A stretch of 64,000 nucleotides of DNA from Ctena decussata. Taxonomy: Eukaryota; Mollusca; Bivalvia; Lucinida; Lucinidae. A program made the position numbers and the translations under genes. The notes beneath the pieces were generated by a model. It worked only from the letters and a program-made list of their open reading frames with translations, was not told the origin of the DNA and searched no databases. Positions 11,773-22,905 of this stretch are shown in pieces. The stretch lies in contig OZ022508.1 in assembly GCA_963989385.1 (NCBI GenBank), positions 29,782,166 to 29,846,165 on the forward strand. Direction: 5' to 3'. Every line of letters starts with the position of its first letter. The first letter of the stretch is position 1.

Positions 11773-12592
11773 TATACTGAGAAGATTTAAAAACTTCCAC
11801 TTTTTAATTGCTGGCTCATGATCCTTTCACGAGTGATAGCGTTTAACATTTTATGACTAAATGCGTGAAACTCATCAAATTTAAAGATTATGCAGTTTAT
11901 TCGAATCATTTACGTAAATTACGTCAGTAAAAAAGCGTTACATCTCTGAAATGCATAAGAGATGACGTTGCTATCTTATGCAACATTCATTTAGACGAAT
12001 TCTTACTATCTATATATTGTTACGTCATCCACGTTGGTTTGCAATTATGATTGCACCCAATGCTGTCGCGCAAAACCTTTTACGGAGACAGCGAAGTTAA
12101 CGTCATGGCCTCTGGTTTTAGTTTCGGTTAGCTGTTTTTCTGGCAGTCTTTAGGGATTCCTGTAAATCATGCACGTTGTCTAAGATTGTAAATTGCCGTA
12201 ATTAACTCATAAAATTGTCTCGCGACGTAACTTTTTGAAATTTCAGCATTTAAGTGGCCCAAACATCTGCACCCGTTTGCGATATTTAGGCGCGTTATGC
12301 AAAATAAAGCCACAGACCGACTTCAAACTTTTAAAAGTTGATTTGGTATTATACGAGAAAGGTTTCTTCAGAAAATTGTATTGATGAAGTGATTCATCTG
12401 TTTGTAAACTGTACTAGAAACATGAGGAACACATGCTTATTCCTGGCCGATTCGGTTGAATAATTTCAAATTCGTGATACTGACATAATCAGGTATAAAA
12501 GAATATAAATGTTATGAAATTGTTGTGGACGTAGCTGCATTCATTTTTGAGATATTAAAAATAAAGGGGGGAGGTTAAATCATTTCAGTATA
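11773..12592 (-). mobile_element. Internally deleted Tc1-like derivative
   Basis: Ends TATACTGAGAAGATTTAAAA (11773) and, in reverse complement, TATACTGAAATGATTTAA (12592) match the terminal repeats of the element at 3295-5456. The interior 12086-12330 is recognisably the transposase N-terminal region of that element (compare 5080-5290), with its catalytic half removed. At 820 bp it is a non-autonomous deletion derivative. Confidence 0.75.
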
Positions 12593-13490
12593 TAATAATA
12601 AACATGGTTAGAACAGTACACAAAGGTATACTTAATTCAAGGCGCTGGTTATCAGTGGTAAGATACAGTACCCACTTTTTGTATCTCTGTGGAAATCTCT
12701 TGTAATGCTTTCTAGTAGCCCCAGATTAAACTTCTAAAAAATAAAGGTCTTTTATAGCAGCTGAGATACTTTGTTAATAATGTTGATTTTCCTCAAAGTA
12801 GTTCTAACGTATATGGCCAAATGATCTAGGATGCATGTTCTGATAAAGATTGAAAAGACTGCGGCTTACAGAACTTCAGGACGGATCTCGGAAACCCAGT
12901 GTGGGTTGGATATTCGCACAAGCAGACCATTGTTAACTTGTTTTGTAAAAGGTGATCTAGAGCAGTTTGAGTGCTATAGTGCAGTAGGACAACGGTCGTG
13001 AACTGATACAAGAAGAGAACATAGGTTGACATAAGGCTAGCCTTAATAAAAAAATCCGAGATGTTTTGTTTGTTTCCTCTGATGATACAATCAAAATATA
13101 AATGAAGATCAGCAGAAAGTCTCACCATTTTAGAGTTAGTAAACTCGGGTTCACGTCCCGCCAACACGACGGCCATATGGAGAGCTCGGTTTAAATTCTA
13201 TACGTAAGACCTTTGAAGCAGAGACCATCATGGAACTTGGCTTACCAGTGGTAACACGACGAAGATAAAATCAAACTACAACACGTACAATATGTAAGTA
13301 ATAGCCCATTAAAGCTAGGTTCCTGTACTTTGGAATGCATCATAATTTTGATGATCTTTCATTCAAGTTGTTGGAAAGCACTTATAAAAAGGGAATAAAT
13401 AGTTTCACTTACTAGTGTAAATAAAAAAATTATTAGAAAAAGTTGTTTTGCAAGGGATTTCCTAACTCTGCTTCGCACACCAGTTAGGGC
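12593..13490. other. No gene supported
   Basis: A long minus-strand open frame here (12826-13176) has unstructured composition. It begins at a B-box-like GGGTTCACGTCCC (about 13148-13160) that may mark an old tRNA-derived SINE. I do not call it coding. Confidence 0.4.
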
Positions 13491-13497
13491 TATTTTT

Positions 13498-13572
13498 AGT
13501 TCGCGCCAAAAATAGATAACGCAGCTGACGTCTTGCTGCATTGCATTGTGGGATAGTTTTAACCCATCCGCC
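13498..13572 (+). promoter_or_regulatory. Promoter-like patch: E2F-type and CRE-type motifs
   Basis: Within 75 bp upstream of an ATG in good context there is an E2F-type site (TTCGCGCCAAAA, 13500-13511), a CRE-like GCTGACGTC (about 13523-13531) and TGCATTGTGGGA. The GC content and motif density differ from the AT-rich surroundings. Transcription is an inference. Confidence 0.35.
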
Positions 13573-13659
13573 ATGCCAGGACCTCTAGGAGAGCTCACGG
13601 CAAGAGAAAATTTGCCTTTGGAGAATGGCATCAGAAATCGCGCACTTATAGACATATAA
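13573..13659 (+). CDS. Possible short first coding segment downstream of the patch
   Basis: ATG in the context CCGCCATGCC, then 28 codons (starting MPGPLGELTARENLP) to TAA. No GT donor is seen within the frame, so it is either a tiny ORF, a decayed first exon or chance. No family recognised. Confidence 0.2.
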   Translation: MPGPLGELTARENLPLENGIRNRALIDI

Positions 13660-14849
13660 CATATCTATTTTTAGAACTGGAATTCCAACAAAGGAAAATA
13701 AACCAAAAGGGGAAACGACTATTTTCCTCAACATCTGACGATTTTCTCAGTAGCAACAGATTCAGAAAAATAAAAAAATTCAATACTACCCAGAAAAAGA
13801 CAAAATTATTTTGTGAACATAATTGTTATCGCTAGTTCAGGAAACTACCTTTAAATAGGATGTGTGAACGTGTCAATCAAGTAGATAATGAAGATATTGG
13901 TCTGTAGTACTGTTGTTAATATCATCACATAGGCCGCTCTTGTGTAAAAATGAAACTTAAGCGTCTTTCCATTTGTCGGAGAACAATGATTTTTTAATAC
14001 TGCAATATTACAAATAGTAACAGAATCAGAAATGATTGAGGCTGACATTTTAAGGAGACGAGGGCCAATTTTATTAGTTCATGTTGCTTTTGACGTATCT
14101 AGGCTTCTCAAAAAACGATTCAACATTATGCCGTTCATTAAAAGGGATGTTAAAATTAATGTTTGATTGAAGTTTGCTATAATTGCATAATATTTTAAGT
14201 TTATCATGATTTGAAGGAATGACCGATTCTTTAATTTTCTCAGCAACTTGAATAAATAAAGTCGTTAGAGGCATTTGAGACATCCTCTGAATTTTCTATA
14301 AATATTTATCAACCTCCAGGTACATTTGTACACTTATATGGAATATATTACCTGAATTTATCAAATTATATAATAATATCTCAATCTTCCATACTAGATG
14401 CATAAAATGGATAAAATCCTGATGTTTTTTGTAGGTTTACAGAATGAAAGAGAGTTCATTGTATTTGTCCAATCTTATTTGTTTTCATAGTAAAATATGT
14501 GGTCATATTTTGCGTGAGTGTTTTGAGCATACATATGGAATATGTTCCGATTTATTTGTATGTACTTTTAAAGTGACCCGATTTTTTATGGACCGGGGCT
14601 CGTTCTTGTATTTCGTTTTCAGTAAGGGCAGGCTACAGTATTGGGCTTCTTTATTTTTATTCCGTTTTACCGTAAACATTCTATGATTTTGGACAGACAG
14701 GTCTGAGCGGACAGGGCAGACCCGCATTAGGCTGCTCATAGAGGAGGAGCCTTCTGATCAGAGTCTACACTACATGTTAATCCATCTTAATCGTTAGGTT
14801 ACCGCATTGTAAAACCAGGCTGTTTCATGTTTTTGGACAATTATGTTCC
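13660..14849. other. No feature recognised
   Basis: AT-rich sequence. A stretch near 14690-14770 weakly resembles MITE family 1 but its ends are absent. Confidence 0.4.
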
Positions 14850-15145
14850 ATGTTTGGGACAATTACGGTGAGTATTTTGGTGTCCAAATATTTAGAATTT
14901 TACGGTAGTAGTGATCGCTGCTAATGCCTTTTCCTTTCTTGAGGAGTGATTGTGATCAGGCCTGTAACTATGAATTTCTATATTTGAATGTTTGACTTCT
15001 CTGAACAGTGTATGGTGTATATTTGTACTTGATATACATTTTGATTTGTACATATTTTGTTCAGTTGGCCTCAAGAAAGAGCAGCTTGTAGCTAATTGAG
15101 TCACCCACTGAAAATAAAGTGTTTATTATTAGTAGTAGTTGAAGT
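14850..15145 (+). repeat. Possible LINE 3'-UTR fragment
   Basis: Ends in AATAAAGTGTTTATTATTAG, a polyadenylation-type signal merging into a short TTATTA microsatellite, as in LINE 3' ends. No reverse transcriptase is attached. Confidence 0.35.
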
Positions 15146-16140
15146 ATTATTATATACGTAATGGACGTTACGTAAAGCAAGGCATTAGCGTACTCTCTCT
15201 CTCCTCCCAAGCGCCGTCAATCTTGACCAAACGTCTGTGATTTTTTTTTGTTGTCTTTGATGACTCATTGATGGGTGGGAAACTTTTACGCGGACCAATT
15301 TAACTGTTTTAAACCATTGCAGAAGCTTAATGCAAAGGTTTGAATCCAGTAAAACGAGAGTAATCCCCCAGTAATCTATTACTGACCGTTCCGAGACTGT
15401 ACGACTATTGTAGTGACGCAATGCTACTTGGTCTTATGTCTGTTTGTCTGTGGTCTTCTACAAAAAAGGTCACATGTATTGCTGCCCATGTTGCTTTCTG
15501 TTTTATTTTGTAGTCTTAAATAGAAAATAGGTAAAAATAGTTGTAACACTTGCTCTGGTTGTCCATTCTGGTGCTGTCGTTCACCTGTTATGTAAGTGGT
15601 GTTGGCAGTCGGGGTAGTTGAATAACAACCTGTCTATGAAAGAACTGTCAATTTGATTTACTGTGCTTGATTTTCGTAAACTATTGTCAATTTATCAATA
15701 CACTTATTTCCCTCTCGGTGTTGAGGGCGGATTATGGGATCTGCCGGTATAACTTTCTGACCATTGGTTATCTTTTTACTTAGTAAGAGTGGACAATTTA
15801 CCTCACTTCCCCTTGATGGCCTACGGGTCTAAAAAGCCAGCTTCCAGCTTAAAGTCTCCATAGTCCTGTCAGTGGTCAAAAAGTCTAAACTCAAATTATT
15901 GTAAAGAGCGGTTCAATATTTCCAATTTGGTAACAAAAATGCGGGTTAATGTGCATACATTGAGTCTTACAGCTGGCAAAAAGTAGAGAAAACAAGTTTT
16001 CGAAAAATAACAAATCGCTTCACAAAATAAAATTTCCTGTTCTGGTTTCCGGTCTAGCATTGCTATATAAACATAGGCGGGATAGTGACTGGGGCTCCAC
16101 GCCTGTACATTGTATTTTTACAATTTTATTTTTACTTAAT
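15146..16140. other. No feature recognised
   Basis: No exon, repeat or structure that I can support. Confidence 0.4.
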
Positions 16141-16343
16141 GAAATCGAAAGAAGGTCATTTTAGTTGCCAATTAAAATGATCCAAATAAGTTTTCAAACC
16201 CTTTTTATGTGAAACTCAGGGATGTTTTATTTGTTCAAAGCTGGCTTATCACGGTAATTTACAATGACGAAACTATAGTGAGAAACTTGCAGGATACCTC
16301 ATAATAACTTTTTTCATGCTGATAGAGCAACGGGGCCTTTAAC
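16141..16343 (-). repeat. Short dispersed repeat, paired with 32651-32870
   Basis: The reverse complement aligns almost end to end with 32651-32870. Shared landmarks are AAAGGCCCC..GCTCTATCAG, CACTA.AGTTTCG and TCATTTTA.TTG. Both copies are about 200 bp and non-coding. Class unknown. Confidence 0.65.
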
Positions 16344-16544
16344 CATGTCAGACTTACAAATGACATGATATGCTTCAAAAAACAAATCTATCAGTATCCC
16401 AATCTCTGTAAAACTTTTTTTCTTCTTTAAAATTGGATCGACGCAACTTTAACTTGGTATGTAAATTTTATGTGAAACTAAACCTCTTTTCATACAAAGC
16501 CTGTTGGAACCTGAACACTCTGAAAACTAGAAAATTAGGAATAT

Positions 16545-16755
16545 TTGTGTTTTCATAATGTTTAGTGGAATAGGTTTCAATATCTCCCATGATGACCCCC
16601 GGCATTAATGTCACCCTGACAGCGACTGACATGCTGGGAATGAGCCGGGTACATTTGAATTGTGGAATTATCCTCCACTTCTTTTGTAAGGCGGCACAAA
16701 GTTCTGCGGGGGTGACTGGTTGCATTGGATGGCGAGATAGAGCCGTCTGAAGCAT
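16545..16755 (-). pseudogene. Tc1-like transposase C-terminal fragment
   Basis: The minus strand reads AALQKKWRIIPQ followed by LIPSMSVAVRVTL, matching the end of Tc1-like transposases (ALQ.EW..IPQ..I..LI.SM..R). A stop lies just upstream and the remainder is missing. Different from the family at 3295-5456. Confidence 0.6.
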
Positions 16756-17024
16756 GACTCAGACATGTTCAATTTGCCAAATATTAATCATGTAAGAAAC
16801 AATGTGGACAGCAGAAAAGGTTGAATTGACTAAAGTTGTGTATTTACTGACTGTTGCAACCTCCAAAATAAGTTTATCACTAATTATTCAGTTCTAACAA
16901 AAGATAATTATCTTAAAACATTAATCATATAAGGTCAAAGTTTAATGTTACAATAGAACAGGTTGAATTGGCTGCAGTTCTGTACTTTATTTTCTGTAGT
17001 AAATTTCCAAATAATATACAATTA

Positions 17025-17154
17025 TTGACCTTTGTCGAGGTGAATATGCAGTTTTATTGACCTGCAAACAACATATTGACCGACGCGAAGCGGATGTCAA
17101 TAAGAAATGTTTGCAGGTCAGTAAAACTGCGTATTCACCGAACTAAAGGTCAAC
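17025..17154. repeat. Foldback (hairpin) element, 130 bp
   Basis: Arms TTGACCTTTGTCGAGGTGAA.. and ..TTCACCGAACTAAAGGTCAA pair for about 46 nt with roughly six mismatches. An inner TATTGAC/GTCAATA stem continues toward a GACGCGAAGCGG centre, so nearly the whole unit can fold. Confidence 0.75.
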
Positions 17155-17466
17155 AACTGTTTTATTATATGATAATTCTAAATACAGTTTCCTTTGATAT
17201 TTATGATGGCATCACATGCCTTTGGTATTATCTCGCGACGTAACGCCATTAACAGTAAGGTACATCAGACGTTACGTCATGAAAGTATAATGAAGTCAGC
17301 CTAAAAGTAGTATTCACTGACTGGCTGGTGAATATCGCAAAATATGGACCGGCCCGTGACGTCGAATTAGCCAATGAAATTGTGTGTTACATCTTGGTCA
17401 TATAATAAAGTCCATTATTACCGGCAAGCAAATATAAGTTATAGAATGAAAATACTCTAGTAATGC

Positions 17467-17642
17467 GATATCCACCTGGGAAGGCGATATCGATATTCAA
17501 ACTAACCCCAAAATAATTAATATAATGGACATACCGCAGTACGGTATCCACCTGTGGAGGCAATAGCGGTGACAGCAATAATAATAGACATACCGTAGCA
17601 CCTGACACAATATCCACCTGGGAAGGCGATATCGGTGACCGC
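17467..17642. repeat. Short tandem array, three units of ~70 bp
   Basis: The core TATCCACCTGGGAAGGCGAT recurs at 17467-17491, 17543-17573 (variant) and 17610-17640, with ACATACCG between units 2 and 3. Two open frames cross it on the minus strand; both are repeat artefacts. Confidence 0.6.
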
Positions 17643-17696
17643 GGGATATATAATCGGAACAACAAATAAGATTTTAAAATATAATATATATATATA

Positions 17697-18306
17697 TGAG
17701 CCGTTTTCTGTGAAAACCGGGCTTAATGACGTTACGTAATAATTACGTTGTGAACGGATGAAAAACCCCAAAATTAATAATTTTTTTGACCTCTCTTTAT
17801 TTCCATGAAAATACCTTAGGCGTTGAGATATAAGAGAAAACCTATGAATTCAGACAAAATCCAGTTATTAATATGACATATGTTGCCATGACAACGGTTA
17901 TTCCACGGTAACCCCAAAGCCTTGAAAACAGATGGTATACCATCATAAAGACCTATCATTTGAGAAAGAATGTTAATTCATGCAAATTGCCATGTGTGTG
18001 CTATGAAATACACTTTGAAAATAAGCAAACGCTCGTTTTTTGAGTTATTTTGTTAACAAGCACCAAACGCTCGTTCAAACAGACGTAATAACGTTGACGT
18101 CAAAACATACTTACATGACGTTGATAACGTCATACAAAGAAACTACTCTACCTGCGTGCTTCTAAAGTCTATATCTCAGTAATGAATGATTGTAACCATC
18201 TCAAATTTTCAGGAAATGTTTAGAAAAGCCAATACTTTTCAGCGATGCAGTTAGTTATTTTTTTATTTTCATGTCATTAAGCCCGGTTTTCTCAGAGACT
18301 GGCTCA
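17697..18306. mobile_element. 610-bp TIR element (MITE family 2)
   Basis: Inverted ends TGAGCCGTTTTCTGTGAAAA.. and (reverse complement) TGAGCCAGTCTCTGAGAAAA.. both continue into CCGGGCTTAATGAC, giving terminal repeats of about 35 bp in a TATATA context consistent with a TA target. No transposase inside. Confidence 0.75.
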
Positions 18307-18489
18307 TATATAATAAAAAGTCACTGAGAAAGGCGGCAAAATTAAAATTGTGGAGTTAATTTCTTCTTCTTCCCCTACTTCTTCTTCTTAGCGTTCAAGT
18401 GGTGGCCGGTGAACCAAGCAAGGTGGAACTGATGACAAAAGCTATATACTCATGGCGAGTGGCCAAAGACTGGTCAAAACAGGATGAAA

Positions 18490-18770
18490 AATGGATAAAA
18501 TTCATCTTGTAGTCCAGGACTGTTTTGAGCTAAAATCAGCTCCAGTGATTCAGCGGCTATCAGTTCCACTGCCAGCTGGTTCCACAATATGATGCCTGAC
18601 GGGAAGAAGGATTCCTTGTAGATACTTGTTCTACTGTATGAGACTCTTTATTTGTACTGTTGGTCTCGTGTAGTAGCGCCCATTATCTGGAGGTGTTGAG
18701 AGGCTGGTATAGCTACCATGGAGTGTACAATACAGTTCACCATTATTGCCTTGGCTTGATGTCTTCTGTG
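18490..18770 (-). pseudogene. LINE (CR1/Jockey-like) C-terminal fragment
   Basis: The minus strand reads QAKAIMVNCIVHSMVAIPAS, then TSIYKESFFPSGIILWNQL, then an AAESLELI block, the usual C-terminal tail of CR1/Jockey-type LINE proteins. A stop splits the frame in the middle. No RT core is present. Confidence 0.65.
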
Positions 18771-19924
18771 TTGTAGTCATTGATAATGGCGGTGACACTG
18801 CTTTCCCGAAGTGTATATCACTTTACTATTCTAACACTGGTCGCCTATAGAGCCAATGCTAAAATCTAGTGATATATTGCGTGAAAAATCACTTGGCGGA
18901 CTAGCGTGACGGTATTTAGCGCCATTTGGACGTCAATTTTATTCGTTTGGAGACGTCAGTTTTCATTTCCATGGGGATCGACGGTGTAACGTCATTTTCT
19001 CGCATCAAAACCTTACGAAATACACGTGGAGGCCTCTGTTTTAATCAAAGTTGTTGGCGGGATTTCTTCATGTAATAATGGCGGAAAACTGGAAAAATCT
19101 GAAGGAAACAATTGCGTTTTCATCGTTTCTGGTGTGTTAGAATCGAAACAGATTCTTGTTAACAAGTGATTTGTTATCCAATATATACTTGGCTGTTGGT
19201 CAGTCGTCAGTGAATATATCACTTTACGACTGACCTCTAATCAGTGATAAGTTTGGGAAACAAATTACTGTAAGCAAGAATCTATTTCTAAAATAAAGGA
19301 CCGCTAGGTTTGTTATATCACTTTGCGTCTGATTTTTTAAAAGTTTTAAAATGTAGATCCATTTTGTTTCAGGTAAATTTGATCCCTCTTTCAAAGGTAC
19401 CCCTAAACGTCTCCGGGTAGCATTGTGTGACTCGATAAAAATTTAGTACGACGTGACAGATCCGGAGACCGTTTTTTTATATCTTGACCAGACTAATGTT
19501 TTTTGAAAGTAATGTCCAGAAAAAGTGAAACTTTGCTTCTAAACATTTTCTTATAAAGAAACGTATTCGGTGCATCACATGCTAAATAAATGTGCCAGAA
19601 AAAAAATGCTTTACATCAGGCTTAACTTTCAACCCGATTCTAATGAGTTAATGTTACATAAATTTTTAACATCATTCGTAAAATTATCAAGCGTTTGCGC
19701 TGGACAATTTCTGAAATGCGTCATTATTTTGGCGTAAATACTTGGCAGTATCGTTTACTGGAACATATTCTCATGTCATGATATCTTATTAAAACTCAGG
19801 ACTTAAACAAAGCGCTTTATTTTACTTAACAATCACCACAGCCCAACCAGTGGTAAAAGCAGCTAAACACAAATCATTATGATAAGTGGTTTAAACTTCC
19901 TGTTTGAAGATCAATAAAAAAATC
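18771..19924. other. No feature recognised
   Basis: AT-rich sequence; no exon signals or repeat landmarks. Confidence 0.4.
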
Positions 19925-20140
19925 AGCTGCGACACAACAAAATCAGCAAAGTGGCATGTGCGCTCAGCGAAAAATCATAACAGCCTCAGCAGCCGCCCAG
20001 ACGAATCAAAGTTTTTGCCTGTGCGTTTAAAGGGTAACTAAGAGTCTGAGCTAGCTCCATGCAGACAGCGAAGACTGATCAGCCTGAGCGATGCCCAGGC
20101 TGATCTGAGTCTTCGCTGGATGCACAAGTCTGTGACCTTC
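19925..20140. mobile_element. MITE family 1, copy 2 (decayed, right end lost)
   Basis: The left end AGCTGCGACACAACAAAATC is a mutated family terminus. The interior retains AGCGAAGACTGATCAGCCTG and CAGGCTGATCTGAGTCTTCG. The right inverted repeat is missing. Confidence 0.65.
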
Positions 20141-20321
20141 ACCAGCGCCAGTAGAAGCATTCAGATTTATATCACCTTATCTCTGTCAACATAATGCCTA
20201 GTTGCACGTCAACCTCTTCCACTGGAAAGAATAAAACCTTAATACAATGCTACACAAATATGTAAGAACCTGAGGGCAGGAACATTCAGCTGCTGGTTTA
20301 AACTTATTTTATTTGTTTTTA

Positions 20322-21055
20322 TGCCCCCATGACGATAGTCAGGGGGCATTCAGATTTGCCCTGTCTGTCCGTCTGTCTATCCGTCCGTCCGTCTGTCTGT
20401 TCGTCACGCTTTATGGTATAGAGTTTGTGTAATCAACTCCTCCCACAGTTTTCAATGGATCTTTTTCAAACTTTGCAGACATGTTGTGGACATATTGAAG
20501 ATTGCATGTAGATTTTTGGTGGAGCTAGAATTAATGTTGACAGAATTATGGCCTTTTAAACTTAGTCATTTTAGGCAAAATTTTGCATTTTCGGGTATAG
20601 AGTTTGTGTAATCAACTCCTCCCACAGTTGTAAATAGATCATCTTTTTCAAACTTTGTATACATATTGTAGACATACTGAAGATGTCCATGTGGATTTGT
20701 CTTGAACCTGGAATTAATTTTGACAGAATTACAACCTTTTGATCTTAGTCATTCTAGGGAAATTTTGGCATTGTAGGGTATGGAGCTTGTGTTATCATCA
20801 CAGTTTTCAATGGATCTTTTTCAAAACTTGTCTACATATTGTGGAGATATTTGAAGACGTATATGAGGCATTTTGATAGATCTAAGAATAATTTTGATAG
20901 AATTACGGCCTTTTTAACTTAGTCATTTTAGGCAATTTTTTACATGGTAGGTTATGGAGTTTAAGTAATGTTTACAATGGATTCTTTGTAGGTGCTGTAT
21001 GGATATACAGGTCATGTGACAGGTGCTGCACGGGGGCATCTTTAGTGTCTTACAG
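20322..21055 (+). mobile_element. Pearl/HINE-like element with three ~200-bp units
   Basis: Begins with a small palindrome (GCCCCCATGACGATAGTCAGGGGGC) and a CGTCCGTCTGTC microsatellite. It continues in units marked by AGTTTGTGTAATCAACTCCT and TTGACAGAATTA. The same family is at 40180-41165. Non-coding. Confidence 0.75.
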
Positions 21056-21105
21056 ACACAATTTTCTAGTTTGTTGTTGTTGTTTTTTCGAATATATACA
21101 CATAT

Positions 21106-21335
21106 GAGCCGTGACAAAACGAAAACCAACAACGTGACACGTGCGCTCACTGAAGACACTGAGTATCCACCTAGTCTGAGTAGAGTATTTGCTGGCAGCA
21201 TAGAAGCAGCTTAGATCCTAAGCTACTCTTTAAGTGCACAGCAAAGACTCTGATCAGACTGGGCGGAAGCCCAGGCTATTCAGAGTCTCCAAAGGGTGCA
21301 CATGCCACTTTTTGGGGTTTGTCGTGTCGCGGCTC
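21106..21335. mobile_element. MITE family 1, copy 3
   Basis: Full-length copy: GAGCCGTGACAAAACGAAAA at the left and GTCGTGTCGCGGCTC at the right. The family interior (ACTCTGATCAGACTGGGCGG) lies between. Confidence 0.85.
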
Positions 21336-21874
21336 AATTATATTGTAGACAATACAACATTGAAATTAGAACAAAAGCTAGAAACTTATTGTCATCTCCT
21401 TATCACAATACAGTTGTGTACAGTATGGCGGCTTTTTGAGCCGAATACAAATATTAAATCAAACAAATCTACTATGGATTAGGTGAAATAAGGCAATTCA
21501 CAAAGCAAAGCTGCTCATATATTCAGTGTTGGCAACTGATCTCTATTAAAATATGAGAAAATCGGAATGAAGAGGAAGGCTGGAGGTATAAGAAAAAGAA
21601 CACAGGAAACAAAGCTGACGTAAAACTGGACGAACAAATAAACATACGGTCAATCAGACGGCAGAACTGACGAAAGACGAAAATGAAAAATAAATACCCC
21701 ATGCCATACTCCGCATGCCGAGGGCATGATAAGGAGGTGAGATTCAGAAATCAATGTCACTATAATTCCTGGCTTGATTTGATTACCTAAAAGCCTTTCT
21801 TAAGTATAGAATACGTCACCAAAGATACGGTATAAAACACAACTGGACTATGTCCATTTAAAGCTAATCTGAGT
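21336..21874. other. Downstream flank of gene A
   Basis: Would hold the 3' UTR of gene A if the terminal exon at 21875-21920 is right. I did not find an AATAAA on the minus strand close to it. Confidence 0.35.
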
Positions 21875-21920
21875 TCATTCAGTAGTTTCCTCTGTCAATT
21901 CTTCCGGCTCTTCGTCTTCG
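21875..21920 (-). CDS. Gene A, probable terminal exon (acidic C-terminus)
   Basis: The minus strand has a run of T ending in TTTCAG, a textbook 3' splice site, immediately followed by an open stretch that stops at TGA (21875-21877). In phase 2 it encodes a serine completed across the junction, then EDEEPEELTEETTE and stop. Phase 2 is exactly what the donor at 26350 supplies. This would give the gene A product an acidic cytoplasmic tail. Its last intron (21921-26349) contains the nested LINE and LTR. Confirmation would need a spliced transcript. Confidence 0.55.
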
Positions 21921-22009
21921 CTGAAAAAAAAAAATACTTATTTAAACAGTTCTGCCGCATGAGGTCGTAAGCCCGTACATAAAACCGTTTACATTCTATC
22001 TATTCTATT

Positions 22010-22905
22010 CTATCCTGTAACCTTACTAGGTCGTTGGGGCACCACAGATGACTTCAAAACAATCCCTTTCCACCTTGTCCTGTCTTCAGCTGCCCTAGCT
22101 GAGGTGGCAAAATCCATTCCTGTCCACTCCTTGAAATTGTCTTCCCACCTCTTCTTCTGTCTACCTCTTCTTCTTTTTCCTTTCACTGTGCCCTGAAGAA
22201 TTGTCTTTGCTAAACCAGAAGACCTTGAGACGTGGCCAAACCATCTTAGTTTCAGCATAAGGAGTTCATCATATTCTCCAATGGCTGCTTGGATCTTCCT
22301 GCGAATCTCCTCATTGGTTATATGGTCCTTGTACGAAGTGTTCAGTAACCCTCGGTAGCATCTCATCTCAAAGGCCTGCGTTCTTTTCTCTAACTCTCCT
22401 GTCAAGGTCCATGACTCACAGGCATGCAGAAATATGGAAATGACAAGGGAGCGCATAAGTTTCACCTTTGATCCAAGAGATATATTGTTATCTCTCCAAA
22501 TTGGTTTCAGCTTGGTAAGAGCTGAAGTAGCTTGTGCAATCCTTGAGAGAACCTCCTGTTTTGAGCCATCATCTGAGACAACTGCTCCAAGGTATTTGAA
22601 GCTTGTTACGGTACTCAGCTTCTGCCCGTTTACCTTGATCTCCCTCTGGATTCCCTCTGCGCTGTTCGTCATCAGTTTGGTCTTCTCAGCACAGATCTCC
22701 ATCTTATACCTTGTGCAGGTTTGGTCGAGACTTTAAACTAGAGCTTCCAGCTCCTGCTCTTCCTCAGCTAGAGCGTCTATGTCATCGGCAAACCGCAGAT
22801 TGGTAATATTTCTGCCGCCTATGCTAACCTTTCCTTCATGTTCTTCCAGAGCATCAGACATGATCCGTTCGAGAAAAATGTTGAAGAGGGTGGGTGGCAG
22901 AAGAC
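22010..22905 (-). pseudogene. LINE reverse transcriptase, C-terminal part
   Basis: Includes the RT catalytic box in the form FADDID (near 22790) within NITNLRFADDIDALAEEE. A thumb/C-terminal region follows in a long open frame (22010-22702), with SFKYLGAVVSDDGSKQEV, LMRSLVISIFLHACESW and LKLRWFGHVSRSSGLAKTI. One frame break lies near 22735. The 5' side is cut at 22905 by the LTR-like insertion, with the rest of the RT at 25049-25389. Confidence 0.85.

Noticed and set aside
12826..13176. 116-codon minus-strand frame
   Set aside because: It starts at a SINE-like B box. Composition is random-looking and no splice or homology support is visible.
14690..14775. Eighth copy of MITE family 1
   Set aside because: Only short words match and both inverted ends are absent.
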